Source of the DNA: Chrysophaeum taylorii
Taxonomy: Eukaryota > Sar > Pelagophyceae > Pelagomonadales > Pelagomonadaceae
DNA length: 64,000 nucleotides
Direction of reading: 5' to 3'
NCBI GenBank assembly: GCA_029834535.1
Contig: JAQMWT010000443.1
Coordinates: forward strand, 62,001-126,000
The notes beneath the pieces are model-generated. The model did no database searches. It saw only the letters and a list, made by a program, of their open reading frames with translations, and was not told where the DNA came from. A program made the translations under genes and the position numbers. This document shows, one piece after another, positions 9,701 through 17,616 of the stretch. Position 1 is the first letter of the stretch. Every line of letters starts with the position of its first letter.

Positions 9701-12061
9701 GTCGAGTATCACGGGAAGACGTGGGGCAAGCGCACGGCTGTTCGCTCTAACACCCAGCACCCCGCGTGGTACCACGACGTCGAACTGCACGTGCCGGTTC
9801 CCGTTGACGGCGTCTTTGGGGAACCCGCGGTGATCAAGGTCTACGACAAGAATACGGTGTCGAAAGACGCCGTGATCGGCGAGGCGACCGTGTCGCACGA
9901 GAATCTCGTCTACCCTCACGACCGGGCCATACCCATTCGTGCGCCGCCGGCGGGCTCCTCTTCTTCCTCCTCCTCGACGGCCCAAACTCAACATCATCAT
10001 CATCATCATCATCAAGGGTGGTTGCAGGTTCAGATCGAAACGAGCCTCGTGCCGGGACGCGTCGAGGCACGGCGCAGACCCAATGTCGCGCCGGTGTACG
10101 TAGAGGCGATAGATCCGCGCAACGAACGGGTCTACTGGTACGACATGTGCACGGGCGAGCAGTATTGGGACGACCCGCGGCCGGCGGCGACGGAGCTCGC
10201 GGAACAACAGTTCGCGGCCGAGGCGACGCGCGACGGCTCGAGCGGAAGGAAGAAGTTCGAGGGCGCGTCCCAGCCACCCCTCGCGTTGCTGCGCGCTTAC
10301 AAGGGATTTCCTTTCTCTCCAACAGAAGTAGCGGCCGTCGGCGAGGCGACGGCCGCTATGGTGCGGTGGACGGCGCCCAAGGAGAACGGCCCGCCGGTCA
10401 CGGGGTACACCGTCGAGCGCCAGCGACGGCTCGATCATCAACAAGTGGATTGCGAGTGGCGCGACACGGGGTCGGTATACGTTGACGCCGCGGCGCAGGC
10501 CGAGGCGGACGAGGCCGCCGCGAGGGCCGTCGGGAAAACGTACAAACGTGCGAAGCGGCCGCCACCGACCTCGGTGCTCGTCGACCAGCTCGCCGACAGA
10601 GCCACGTACCGGTTTCGCGTCAAGGCGCACAACGGCGTCGGGCGGTCGTTTCCGTCCAATTGGTCGAACGAGGTGCGCGTCTCCGAGCCGCTCCCCGAGG
10701 GCTGGACCGAGATCGTACCCGTCTCGGGCCGTCCGTACTTCCACAACGCGAAAACGCAGCAGAGCCTCTGGGAGCGGCCGGAGCACGACCCGATGTTTCT
10801 TCCGACGGAGCTTTTTCTTCGGTTCACGCCGCGCGAAATGATGCAGCTAAAGAAGATATTCGTATCCCACGACGGCGACCAGTCGCGCGCCATCTCGTTT
10901 CGCGAGTTCGAGGCTAGTCTTCCCGAACTCGGCGAGACTCTGTCGGCGTCCGACATCCTGTGGTTGTTCTACCAGGCCGACCTGAATCCCAAGGCCGAGT
11001 TGAGTTTTTTGCAGTTTTGCCGCGCGATAGACACGCTCAAGCGCGCCCGCGAGGAACGGGCGCCGTTGTCGCGGCGGTTGTACGCGCTGGCGCGGGAGAC
11101 GTTTGACTACGCCGCGCGGCCGCGCGTCGGGAGTGCGGGGAGAGCGCTTATCGCGAACAAAGAGGAGGAGCTCAAGGCGAGGTTCGGGACGTGGCGGCGA
11201 CGAGACCACCCCGAGGTGCGCGGGCAGAAGTATTGGGTGAACGCGGCGACGGGCGAGGCCTCGTACGCGACGCCAGCCGAAGTGCGATTTTTCGTGCCCG
11301 ACGCTCTCATGGCCGAGGCAGGGCTCTACTTGACCCCCGAGATATTCCGGAACCTCGAGGCTCAGTTCGCAGCGATCGACGTCGACGGTTCGGGCGCGAT
11401 AAACGAGGACGAGTTGGGGCTGCTGATCTCGCGAGCTACGGGCGAAGAAAATCTTTCGAGGAGTCGCATTAGGGGCTTGATTCGAGAGGTGGATGTGGAC
11501 GGGAGCGGGGAAATCGACTTCGACGAGCTCGTGCTCATTCTGGTGACGCTCAGAAAGGGCCGAGGCGGCGGCCATCGCTGGGCGCGCCTCGCGGACCGCC
11601 TCGACGAGATCGACCCCGCCACTTTTCCGGAGGGAGCGTCGGGAAAGGACGACTCAGTACACCAGCCTGGGCACGATGACGGCGCGTCGCGAGCGCACCA
11701 CGGGCCCTACTGCGTCTGCGGGTGTCGACGGCTGAGCGAGGCGCAGCGGCGGAAGATGGTGAACCGACGACATCGCCGCAACATCTTCCCCAAACTCCGA
11801 GAAACCCAGCTCCGAGAGCAGGCACTGGGCGGGGGAGCTGCCGCGAAGTACGACGCCAACAAGAGCCACCGCCTCGCCCCCCCCCCAAACCCGAAGCGCG
11901 CGGCGAAAGATCCCGCTTCTCACGACGACGACGACGACGACGCGGCTGTTCTCGTCGCCCCCCAGTCCCACCTGAAGTCACCACCCGGCGCCGAGCCGCC
12001 GCCGCGCTGGAGGCTGCCTCCCTCCTACCACAGCGTCGCTGCTCCTCCTCCTTGTCGCTAA
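785..12061 (+). CDS. Giant multi-C2 protein with WW-like, FN3 and EF-hand modules (3758 aa)
   Basis: A single uninterrupted 11.3-kb exon. The first ATG at 785 is chosen; it opens a Pro/Lys/Gln-rich disordered head with a nine-Asp run near residue 115. Sixteen C2-like domains follow between about residues 173 and 3090, most with the signature SDPY and the downstream NPVW or DPTW; the tenth and fourteenth are degenerate. They form four cassettes of four, and each cassette ends in a motif like GYVELDIRASFVPG. WW-like modules follow cassettes 2, 3 and 4. The C-terminal part has a fibronectin III domain (about 3164-3300), a canonical WW (EPLPEGWTEIVP, about 3302-3336), a degenerate EF pair, another WW-like module and two canonical EF hands (loops DVDGSGAINEDE and DVDGSGEIDFDE, about 3520-3595). 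C2 and EF modules typically bind Ca2+ and acidic lipid, so a Ca2+-dependent membrane scaffold or tether is likely (inference). Ferlins and MCTPs are the nearest concept, but there is no C-terminal membrane anchor. A Cys-rich hydrophobic stretch near residues 2050-2097 might touch membrane. Confidence 0.9.
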   Translation: MVAGGRPPPPPGRKKPPAKDLQQQQQEESGTTLNPLAKKKTPGPAPPRRPSVVNNNNKSIVPVLVEEPIPDGGDAPNDNGSLSVTDVNQPARDAPQIEDESTTKNDDDDDDDDDSTFPNSSLASKMEQTVASGASAASNRVAQDQARKQEESAMSAKASDEAIKLLNPLRAQIEVEICLLGAEDLVKLDKAKGCSPYVVVQTLDEHNNLDNVGTSSVKKQTTSPRWDEESFNIIVPVANTGVADYRLRLVVYDHDRLNSKHVCLGQVIMTKEELLAPRLGAFCKPLRPHDSTNNARARKVTGSLELRLHLYGRVVIAIDRARQLRNADGRLGVSDPYAVCSWVGRKARRLARTPTVNNNLNPTWNHPLIVLVPMLLPLHGGHVTIDVFDDDWMGRDDFLGRAVLDGEFLMRQRTPDTLTLPLKGRHPRERAQGSIDVRVFVHAALFTFAHDMIHDVSRRTKTLNEIPRVHATLTVLHATGLRRADCCGLVSGDPYAVVYRGGKKIGRTPTRSKSINPVWETRNTFRLSNVPTALPRARKETGDLPPRGGGGTNTLDSKHEELVKRKENSAISGDLNETTDESETPQSSVAPKDYSASEPESDDEEIEGRITKNAHKRKDADDARLEGEQTEEFPGEFDVAAAAAQASEAHKTEADAAKRGEPFVDVRIDLFDDDAVSREFLGTAVVNWHQLMKPGEHELVLADRSSTQKKSRRRYAIRGTVTVHVELDAVVQVVINEGAGFAQHDPYDKADPYAIAKWGLNKPVSKKTAVRNDNLDPRWYGPSFELEVPIHPKPDHEIDALEIEVWDKDKWTSDDFMGVASVPAEELLWPSPGLPRYLARRPGKSEDPAPQGYVELDIRASFVPGLLEARPAKKILFRPEGGGSGDDTPYAEICVRVLRAGGLVRQDLLGGADPFVLVRHDGRFIGRTGTRHNTLKPVWKNEAFSFTLRLDDDGNVAKKDTELRLEIWNADLTAKQFMGVIRLGPAQLLTPHGIMRYALLPEKPSAKYLASPNSYDPKLGWIEIDVSVSSQLTIDIIKAEGLRAADSSGTSDPYVQVRWAGPNARKVARCSAEKRTLSPKWFFMLPLSVPLAQPDSMFASLVLEVWDYDLVGSHDFLGLCVIDPHELVSAAETSASKKDQTRRLLNRDKCGRERQEAQGTIFWKVRSSLPVLRLRRKLLDMVRAETTSNVLDGAHVKFEILKASHLKNMDTFGLSDPYVAAYAYGRKIGATSVVSNSLNPVWPGDGTQVFTIKNFPTFGDAEANAEFMVRLAIYDSDFGRRDDLMGEAALTWKLLMSHGTHELAIKGRVFDPKRAGEKAVLLKKKMEAYAARVGLSRNSNNEKAARVSPTRRRKPSVVTKVTPTLVVRVWHVAKVRLHLNSAHGLRAADVGILSAGKSDPYAVVKYRGKVCGKTKVQKKTLDPTWYACFELEVPTYEPWEGDKADALIEIFDHDFAGSNDFLGCVPITQDMMLRPHCGDVFELGPRPNAKVGDPMPTGYVNLKIEASYIPHTLEPVSWPRAPAVPMNPTPPRRGEEGDEDESYFSEWGSRDIRTAVDEETRRRYWYERVHGARPTNCPRWWYDPRPLPPQPRRVFDVPIVPPRPSPTKRKYAKFNEPAPGEPGHEFRPTAVIEVNVLRAKGLANTDRFGKSDPYATVRFGPPHAVQTIGRTRVINNSLDPVWGDSPFRFPVPLDSDCGHQTLVVELWDSDGAINRDDALGMCTVTPHEYLNATAPLRRVLRPQPGEPAVRGWVELRISLLGRVNVRIDDLRGGVDKSKIVFAPTVTGWREQKRPRQRLAKKEKGHIPSEGFDVDIPLQREGNQLQIEVLEPKTLGTKSLGIASVSAEKLLCRTDAHELPIVAENASPVSSLRLRVDCPVAVSKLARATRAARDLQMTSNTLPQLASIDIDVLRATNLKSADALSLSDPYVVGWCYGSNIGKTTVQSNTLNPMWENDPSATFSVVDARTVEDQIPTNLGGLPSFDPNQFGVLLEIWDSDGPTARSDFLGHCLLRHDELMKAGEKELELSDRDKFATEAYIAHVGSKPKLRSCISRWCAVCCAPCRCLAYLAAFPLRKLYAATAFVARTCLRPCIMRKPIKGKLAVRVRHHAQVKLRLLEAYNLPLADASLMGSSKGLSDPYCVVEYRGKKTKTKVHANTSDPCFYEELTLSVEIPTNKTTGDLPWDHPGRAFEPAGCDALLISVYDHDTLSADDFLGQVVVRPDFLLRPQNGTHWRLESRDESGCSRGYLELCAHTSCVPGSLEPCLRRQHGVMGVYRDAVDQQTGRRYHFDVWTLERFWTHPAEIAKQFGIDFDARGRPNLPVDARKRGRVSEPKARKVSEAKAILDVNVQELTLDSNDAQAVISLFIVRATDLAATDINGRSDPFAIVRCGKRRVGRTSVKSKTLDPEWLEAISIVVGLGEGSKEVSIELWDHDTVGSDDFLGEVRLTTHKLLESDDSILTLPLRGKPGGRSAKGRVTVHVSVALKTTIEVLSAEHIVSSQQGNAKRGCYCVLSWQGREETEIARTTTVYDTKLSRWDQRFAVAVPLRFPPHDRIRLEVRQHNRLGRDKFVGKIELDASTLLAEMPANEYTGDLPVLRYTLRSEYAEGLSKPRKEMMKHRRHAATKLALNKHAMVIEAAGEQDMVPLLDNNESDDGNDDDTPADVADEKRAQDNHHHNAPSVELTPSLPADKNSFLNAIWRTIYGPWKKRLSPKLNNVGPDQREVVQENTARASFAASTASSVESEDDEEQDDFIGEVGDVLSIRIVPSKDALARYAAALLAWRQRPSANVFPKTHAEIEILRGDSLRQSDLLGKSDPYVEVSVGGMRVGRTKTAKNTLFPKWVDERFLLPMFPARAESPQELNAARVELRVMDEDTVGKHDFLGYLRLEHADLLDDGNWRTLELGPEPGDKSGKKKKSSDESSSSSSSSSRGTLTLRVRLVVHARVVIVGAYALALNKSVLDRTPDAYAVVEYHGKTWGKRTAVRSNTQHPAWYHDVELHVPVPVDGVFGEPAVIKVYDKNTVSKDAVIGEATVSHENLVYPHDRAIPIRAPPAGSSSSSSSTAQTQHHHHHHHQGWLQVQIETSLVPGRVEARRRPNVAPVYVEAIDPRNERVYWYDMCTGEQYWDDPRPAATELAEQQFAAEATRDGSSGRKKFEGASQPPLALLRAYKGFPFSPTEVAAVGEATAAMVRWTAPKENGPPVTGYTVERQRRLDHQQVDCEWRDTGSVYVDAAAQAEADEAAARAVGKTYKRAKRPPPTSVLVDQLADRATYRFRVKAHNGVGRSFPSNWSNEVRVSEPLPEGWTEIVPVSGRPYFHNAKTQQSLWERPEHDPMFLPTELFLRFTPREMMQLKKIFVSHDGDQSRAISFREFEASLPELGETLSASDILWLFYQADLNPKAELSFLQFCRAIDTLKRAREERAPLSRRLYALARETFDYAARPRVGSAGRALIANKEEELKARFGTWRRRDHPEVRGQKYWVNAATGEASYATPAEVRFFVPDALMAEAGLYLTPEIFRNLEAQFAAIDVDGSGAINEDELGLLISRATGEENLSRSRIRGLIREVDVDGSGEIDFDELVLILVTLRKGRGGGHRWARLADRLDEIDPATFPEGASGKDDSVHQPGHDDGASRAHHGPYCVCGCRRLSEAQRRKMVNRRHRRNIFPKLRETQLREQALGGGAAAKYDANKSHRLAPPPNPKRAAKDPASHDDDDDDAAVLVAPQSHLKSPPGAEPPPRWRLPPSYHSVAAPPPCR

Positions 12062-12113
<52 letters not shown>
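12062..12113. repeat. (ACAG)n tetranucleotide microsatellite
   Basis: About thirteen near-perfect ACAG units begin directly after the TAA of the C2 gene and end a few bases before the stop codon of the opposing glutathione transferase gene. The repeat therefore fills almost the whole 56-bp convergent spacer and must lie in both 3' UTRs. Confidence 0.95.
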
Positions 12114-12114
<1 letters not shown>

Positions 12115-12117
12115 GTG

Positions 12118-13140
12118 CTACGTTGTCTTGAGGTACCCGTCGGGGTAGTCGGGGGCGAGACCGTGGGCCTTCCGGTTGTCCACGAGGTCGGGAATATCGG
12201 GGTACCAGTCCCACTTGTTGCGCTTGAAGTGGTCGGTCGCGTTGGCGGGATTGAGGCGCTTTCCAGGCGTCGCGTAGCCCAAGGTTGCGAGATGGAGATC
12301 GCAGGTCGACTTTACCCCGGGGAGGTCGTAGACGCGCTTGACGTGGGCGGCAACAAGCGGGTACTTGTCCTTGAGCTTGTCCCCCTCTCGGTGAATAAAA
12401 CACTCGTGGTAAATTCCGTCGAAGCGGAACAAATGGGGGAAGGCCCGGACGTCGCAGAGCGTTAGAACGCCGTCGCCCGGGCCGCAGAACCAGTCGCGGT
12501 CCGCCAGCCTCTTCTCGAGGTCGTCGAGCGCACCGTACAAATTATCGAGGGCCTCGCGCCTCGCCTCCTTGCTCTTCGCGAACCCGACCCGATAGACGCC
12601 GTCGTTAACGTACGGGTGCACGAAGCTGTTGATAGACTCGACGTCGTCGCGGAGGCCCTCGGGGTACAGATCGAGGTCGGGATTGGTCGCGAACTCGTCA
12701 AACGCCGCGTTGAGCATGATGCACAGACTCGCCGAGTCGTTGTTGACGACTTTGTTCCGTTTCTTGTCGAAGAGGATAGGAACAGATAGCTGCTCCGACC
12801 CGTAGCCGGGGTTGTTCGAATTGTAGACTCCCATCGTCGTCGAAAACCCGTTGCCCGTGGGATCTTTGGGGATCGTCCACCCCTCGTAGTCCCCTCCGCC
12901 GCACGTCCCTTTCATGTCGAGGCCCGTGTGCGACATTGAAATGCACGCATCGAGACCCTTCAACGCGCGGACGAGCATGACGCGATGCGACCAACCGCAC
13001 GTAAAGTTAACGAACAGATGGTACCGTCCGGCTTCCGGCGGGAATTCCGCCCCCTCGTCGTCGATCCAGTTCATGATGCGGCTCTTCGGCCGCAGCCAGC
13101 TCCCCTTGGACTTGGGCACATACTTCGGGTCGCCTATCAT
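12118..13140 (-). CDS. ECM4/YqjG-type glutathione S-transferase (glutathionyl-hydroquinone reductase)
   Basis: A 340-residue intact protein starting at the CAT (ATG) at 13138-13140. It has the family order: an N-terminal extension with [13 protein letters not shown], then the thioredoxin-like half with the motif NFTCGWSHR. The Cys at about residue 48 matches the catalytic Cys of omega/Xi-class GSTs, where the usual motif is CPWAHR. The PILFD and NNDSASLC segment follows (glutathione cis-Pro and Ser region), then an all-helical C-terminal half ending in the usual basic tail. Xi-class enzymes reduce glutathionyl-hydroquinones with glutathione; this one probably acts in the cytosol or an organelle, since no clear targeting peptide is seen. 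Length and motif order fit the family well; the Gly after Cys is unusual. Confidence 0.9.
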   Translation of the reverse strand: MIGDPKYVPKSKGSWLRPKSRIMNWIDDEGAEFPPEAGRYHLFVNFTCGWSHRVMLVRALKGLDACISMSHTGLDMKGTCGGGDYEGWTIPKDPTGNGFSTTMGVYNSNNPGYGSEQLSVPILFDKKRNKVVNNDSASLCIMLNAAFDEFATNPDLDLYPEGLRDDVESINSFVHPYVNDGVYRVGFAKSKEARREALDNLYGALDDLEKRLADRDWFCGPGDGVLTLCDVRAFPHLFRFDGIYHECFIHREGDKLKDKYPLVAAHVKRVYDLPGVKSTCDLHLATLGYATPGKRLNPANATDHFKRNKWDWYPDIPDLVDNRKAHGLAPDYPDGYLKTT

Positions 13141-13314
13141 TTTTTTCCTACTAGAAGCAAAAAGGGAAAATTTTGTCGAATATGCGGGTTTTTGCGAATC
13201 GAGGATTTTTTTTTGGGGCTACACTTCTTCCTTCATCAACCCTAATGTCAAAGACTGTGCTGTCGTTGATATTCGGTTAAGTCCGTTGATTAGAGCTCTC
13301 AAGAGTTTTGGAGG

Positions 13315-13636
13315 ATGAGCGAGATCATCGAGGTCGTTTTCCACGAGCTCGACACGAACGACAATCAGTGGATGTTGATGAAACGTCAGGAGGTTGGTAA
13401 CGGTGAAGAGGGGGAGGACGTTGCTTCGCAACATACATCCGACGAGCCGACCGACCGACCGAAAACCCTTGGTCCAATATCTCTCTCATGGCACCGGGGC
13501 CATGAAATGGCTAATCCAGCAGACATGAAGATCGATTCGGGCGTTGGGGTTGTTCGGTGCGGCGACGGTCACGGCCGGATATATCGCCGTGATCGGGTTC
13601 ATCATCAAATATACTTGCGCTTGGGGTAGCGCGTAA
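13315..13636 (+). CDS. Possible small spliced gene with a C-terminal membrane helix (exon limits unresolved)
   Basis: An ATG at 13315 opens a plausible N-terminus (MSEIIEVVFHELDTNDNQ). Further on, in a different frame, about 13529-13636 encodes a clean transmembrane segment (LFGAATVTAGYIAVIGF and IIKYTCAWGSA) and a stop. The unspliced frame running from the ATG through this region is not protein-like. A CTAAT-like branch site and CAG lie just before the second part, so a short intron is plausible, but I could not find a donor and acceptor that give a consistent phase. Slightly downstream, 13660-13743 encodes another coding-like patch (GKPPNPKRVVLARSHVD) ending in a stop. The family is unknown. 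The gene would be head-to-head with the glutathione transferase, 174 bp apart. Confidence 0.3.
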
Positions 13637-14226
13637 CACGGACACAAAGAAAAAAAAAACGGACAAAGACGGGAAGCCGCCGAACCCGAAGCGCGTAGTG
13701 CTCGCGCGGTCGCACGTCGACATCATAAAACCAGGAGTTTAGCTCGGAACCAAAGGACTTTAACGTTGTCTGTCGCGCGCACTACGAGTCGTTCATTTGT
13801 TGCCGTCGCATACAAAAAAAAAAATCTAGTGGTTCAACAACGAGTACCCCGCGATTGCGGCCCAGCGGACGTCGCACGGTGCACAAAAAAAAACGACGAG
13901 AAGAACGTCGAGGAGAGTCAGCAGGTTCACGGCGCCAAGCTTCCGGTTGCTCCGTGACACCAACGTTGAATCTCCAACGGCGGTGAAGATAAGCCAACGG
14001 TATTGGGGTTAGCAACATGGTATTTGTAGACCGTTAAAAAAAATAAAGAATGGGATGGTGATAACGAGATTGGGACTTACGAACAGGCACCTAGATCCTC
14101 CCACCGCAACACATTGGAAATATAGAAATACCGGTAAACACTGTGATCATGAGCGGTGCTTCAAAGGCACAATAAGGTGTAAAGAGAAACACCGTAGCAT
14201 ATAGGACATTATTACCACAGCCTTGC

Positions 14227-14242
14227 GAGGGCATCCGCCCTC
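14227..14242. other. Perfect 6-bp hairpin with ATCC loop
   Basis: The sequence GAGGGC-ATCC-GCCCTC folds on itself. It is followed by a longer imperfect inverted repeat (about 14235-14252 against 14259-14278). A similar hairpin with the same ATCC loop lies at 63873-63890. Its function is unknown; it could be the end of a dispersed element. Confidence 0.4.
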
Positions 14243-14537
14243 CCGGCGTAGGTTGGCACCTATTCGCCTCCCGGGCGGGCCGGTTGCCAGCCGGAACGTT
14301 CGCAGTGGGACGGGATATGGCCGGGGGGCGAAGACGGAAGGTTATCGACGAGTTGGTTGTCAGTCACATCGCGGTCTCCTCGCCGCATGGCGACAAGCTT
14401 GATGGTCACTCTCCGCCGACCGACCTTTCGGCGCTCCTCGTCTACAGGCCCGTGATTCCGGACTGGCACCTGTCGGTCCGGCCTGGCTACCATGCTCGGG
14501 AGAGGTCTGAAGTTAGTTAGTTAGTTACCACATCCAA

Positions 14538-14760
14538 TGATGAGGTGAGAGACACGTAACCACTAACACCTCCCCCCCCAACCACCGTATACCCTAATCC
14601 TATCCCTAGGGGGTAGTGATGAGGTGAGAGTCACGCAAACACTAACACCCCCCCCCACCATATACCCTAATCCTATCCCTAGGGGGCAATGATGAGGTGA
14701 GAGTCACGTTAACACTAACATCACACCCCCCACTATACCCTAGTCCTAACCCTAGGGGGG
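14538..14760. repeat. Three tandem 70-79 bp repeats with telomere-like CCCTAATCC cores
   Basis: The block TGATGAGGTGAGAG begins at 14538, 14617 and 14690. Each copy runs through a C-rich stretch into TATACCCTAATCCTATCCC or a close variant and ends in CCTAGGGGG. Copies differ by small indels in the C runs and single bases. The CCCTAA and CCCTA words resemble plant or algal telomere units, but they are not in perfect tandem array. Confidence 0.8.
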
Positions 14761-16559
14761 AATGAAGCACACACACCAGCACCACCAACAACAACGACGA
14801 CTCGCGACCAGGAAGAGCATTTAGCACAAAGTATAAGGTGACGTGATGGGATATGTAATAAGCCGCGAACAGCGCCTGGAGCACCGGTGACGGGGAATAA
14901 AATTTCTGGCGAGCGATGGCGCCGAGGAAGAAGGCAGGGTATTTTAAGTGGCAGCGGTTCCTTGTCTCCCGGTGAGAGGGACGTGGGGGGAACTCTTCCG
15001 TGTGCCGGGGGTTCATCGAAGGGATCGTCTGCAGTCGGCGGCGGTATCCGTGGCAACCGAAATAAAGGCGTAGGCTGCCGACATCGAGTAGTCTGCGAGG
15101 GTCGCGGCAACAAGGGCAAATGGACTTAGTTTGTCTCAGGCGCACAAAAGGTCACGCCGGTCGGGACGTGGATCCCGTTTTTTTGTTGTCGTCGTCGATA
15201 CGATACGACGCTTCTAATTCCGTCGCCGCGTTCGAGGCCTTACGAGAGTCAAAAAAAAAAAAATGACCGGCCGGTCCCCATTTTCCGCCACCGCCCCCTT
15301 CCAGCACCCTGTCCGAACTAATGTTGTGGTCGAGCTAAACAAAACCCACCTAGAGGTGGTGGGGAATGAAAAATTGATGATGAGGAGGAAGTAGAGATGG
15401 GGAACAAGAAGGAAGGAAGCCACGAACGAGACTGATTTTTGAGGCACGGCAAAGACAAGAAGGGAAAAGATAGTCTGCTCGCTCCAAAGCGCGAACGGGT
15501 TTAAAGAGAGCACCTAGACAGAAGCCACGGGAATCGGCGAAAACACGCGTAGGTTTCGCAATATCCACCCCCCCCCCCCAGCAGAGAAAAAAAATTACTT
15601 GGGTGCGATCAATCCTTCGTGCTCATACTGGACAATGGGAAAAGAAGGGGTCCAGCAATGTCCTTTCCTCCGGAGTGGGTGGAGATCGGATGTCTCTCGA
15701 GCAAGGCTCCGTAGAGAAGATAATGTGCATCACAAAAAAAAAACACATGGACACCGACGCAACAAAAAAAAATGACAAAAAGTGTTGATGTGCCGTAGGA
15801 AGAAGAGAACCAACGCAGGCTTCCAGAAAACCAAGCAAACCAAACCGACATTTTGGGCCCCTTCTCTCGCGTGACTCCGGGGCCCTAGAATGGCGCATCC
15901 AGCAGGCACAGGGACCCAGCATGTCGGTCGGTCGGATTGGTCGCAAATGGGTGACGCCACGTGGTGCTCGCGCTCGCTGGTATTTGACGCAACATGGCCA
16001 ACAAAATGGGAAAGATACATCGGTCGCGCGACAACCTCGTCCTTTGTATAACGCAGGCACTACGATCGCAAATCGCAACCATCAACATCCGGGTTCATTT
16101 TCGTCGCGTCGCTCTTTATGGGCACAGCGAGATGATGTCTCCGAGACGAGCATGGCGCGAACGATACCATCCGACACGCGGCCATCAACTTTCAGTGGTC
16201 TTCAAAGTCTCAACACGGGACGACGACGACGACGATGCGGACACGTCGGGTATGGCTTCGCGACTGGTCCGAACTTGTCGAACTTCCTCATCTCGCCGTT
16301 CCTTGGCGCCGTTGAAGCTTACTCCAACGGTGAATACGAACGGGAAATGCGAGGGTAATAAAAATGGGATTTGTGGATGCGCTTGGTTACGTCGGGTGCG
16401 GTTCGGCATGGCAGAATCCGTCACTCGCGCCGCTGTCTCCAAGTCGGAGTATACAGAGGCAGCGTCCGCGTCGGACGGTGTCGTTTCTACATTGCGGTAG
16501 TTATTATGCGCGCCGCGCCATAAACTGGCCGCACGAACGGGAGATTTTCAGCGGTTAGT

Positions 16560-17110
16560 CGTCTAGGCTGGGAAGTTCTTGGGATAGGCTGCACGAGTCG
16601 CAACTGGATTCGGAGGATGCACATGAGTGCTCGGTGATCAGAGTCCGGATAGGCTCACAGTGAAACCTCCATCCGAAACTAAAAGTTCTGGCTTTAGACG
16701 ATGGTCAATGATGACGAGTTCGAAGGCAAACACGACAAAAAAATGTACCAATGGCCCGTGGTTGGGTTCGGCGAAGAAGGTGACAGGTGCTGCCAGTTCC
16801 CTCTTAGCGAGAAAGGTGTACATCCCGCGGCTCGCGTCATTCACTTTCGGTGTGGACAATATACTTTTCTGTCGTCCAAATTAGCCCACGCGCCAATGAT
16901 GGTGTTCCCATCCATACCAACGATATGCCGTTTCCGTTGCAAAGCGGTAATTAAATCATCAAAGAAAGAAATGCCAATGCCTTAGCAGAGGCATCAACGA
17001 CCGGTGCGTAGGCACTGACGAGGACGAGCCCGAGATCACATCCGTTTTGCATCTCTCGCAACGAGTAGTTGAAACATCACGCAACCCGAGTCTCAAATCT
17101 GTTCTTCACC
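16560..17110 (-). mobile_element. Decayed non-LTR retrotransposon (LINE) endonuclease domain
   Basis: Read on the minus strand, several frames give the landmarks of a LINE apurinic endonuclease in order. LGLVLVSAYAPVVDAS (about 17038-16984) matches the usual VSAYAP...DAS segment. FFDDLITALQRKRHIVG and MDGNTIIGAW follow, in the place of the GDFNA.IG motif. NDASRGMYTFLAKREL and a segment matching the W..HPRS..WHQLDY region come next, and finally DSDHRALMCILRIQLR, the C-terminal SDHR motif. The pieces lie in different frames, so the copy is dead. No reverse transcriptase was recognised, so it is probably a truncated fragment. It sits upstream of the amino-acid transporter, in opposite orientation. 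Confidence 0.7.
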
Positions 17111-17616
17111 GTTGTCTCGTCATATCCTCGACGAAGAGGAGCTGAGAGTAACGACCATTCGTTGTTGGCCGACATGGCTTTGTTCCTCGGTGGCTTCAAA
17201 CATGCATGTGATTCCATCCGCTTCCTCCAACGATTGACTCCGTAAAGAAAAAAAAGATTTCCTCGTACATGCCCCCATAAGTACGTCGCCTCCGCAAATT
17301 CGCCACCAACTCTTCAGTCTTCGCCACGTTTTCTTAGAAGGCGAATTGACGAAAAACGATCTCGTCATAAACGTTTCCTTCTGCGTCCCCCGGCCATACC
17401 CCGTCACGCTGCTCACGTTCCGGCTGCCAACCGACCAGCCCGGGAGGAGAACACGTCCCAAGCCACGCCGGGGAGACCAATGGCCTCGCAAGACGCAGGT
17501 TCACCCATAACCGTTCTTCATCGCGACCTACGACAGTCATAATATGTCATGGGGAAGTCGCGGGGAAGAGGAAACCGCGGGGAAGCGGATTTTCCCCTTC
17601 AGACTCTCTGCTTCTG
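17111..17616. other. Upstream region of the transporter gene
   Basis: No supported gene. The minus strand may hold the eroded N-terminal part of the LINE endonuclease, but similarity cannot be read with confidence. The last hundred bases before 17617 presumably contain the transporter promoter; no TATA element stands out. Confidence 0.4.

Larger units (their letters stand above)
13637..16559. other. Gene-poor region without a supported gene
   Basis: Apart from the tandem repeat at 14538-14760 and a hairpin at 14227-14242, I see no convincing gene. Frames here are short, overlap one another on both strands and lack family motifs. Poly-A, poly-C and poly-T runs are frequent (15252-15263, 15570-15579, 15735-15743), and base composition is lower in GC than in the neighbouring genes. 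Part of the stretch near 15.6-16.5 kb may be decayed sequence belonging to the LINE remnant just downstream, but no reverse transcriptase motif could be read. Confidence 0.5.

Noticed and set aside
14538-14760. CRISPR-like array
   Set aside because: Only three copies, with no distinct spacers, in a eukaryotic nuclear genome; it is a simple tandem repeat.
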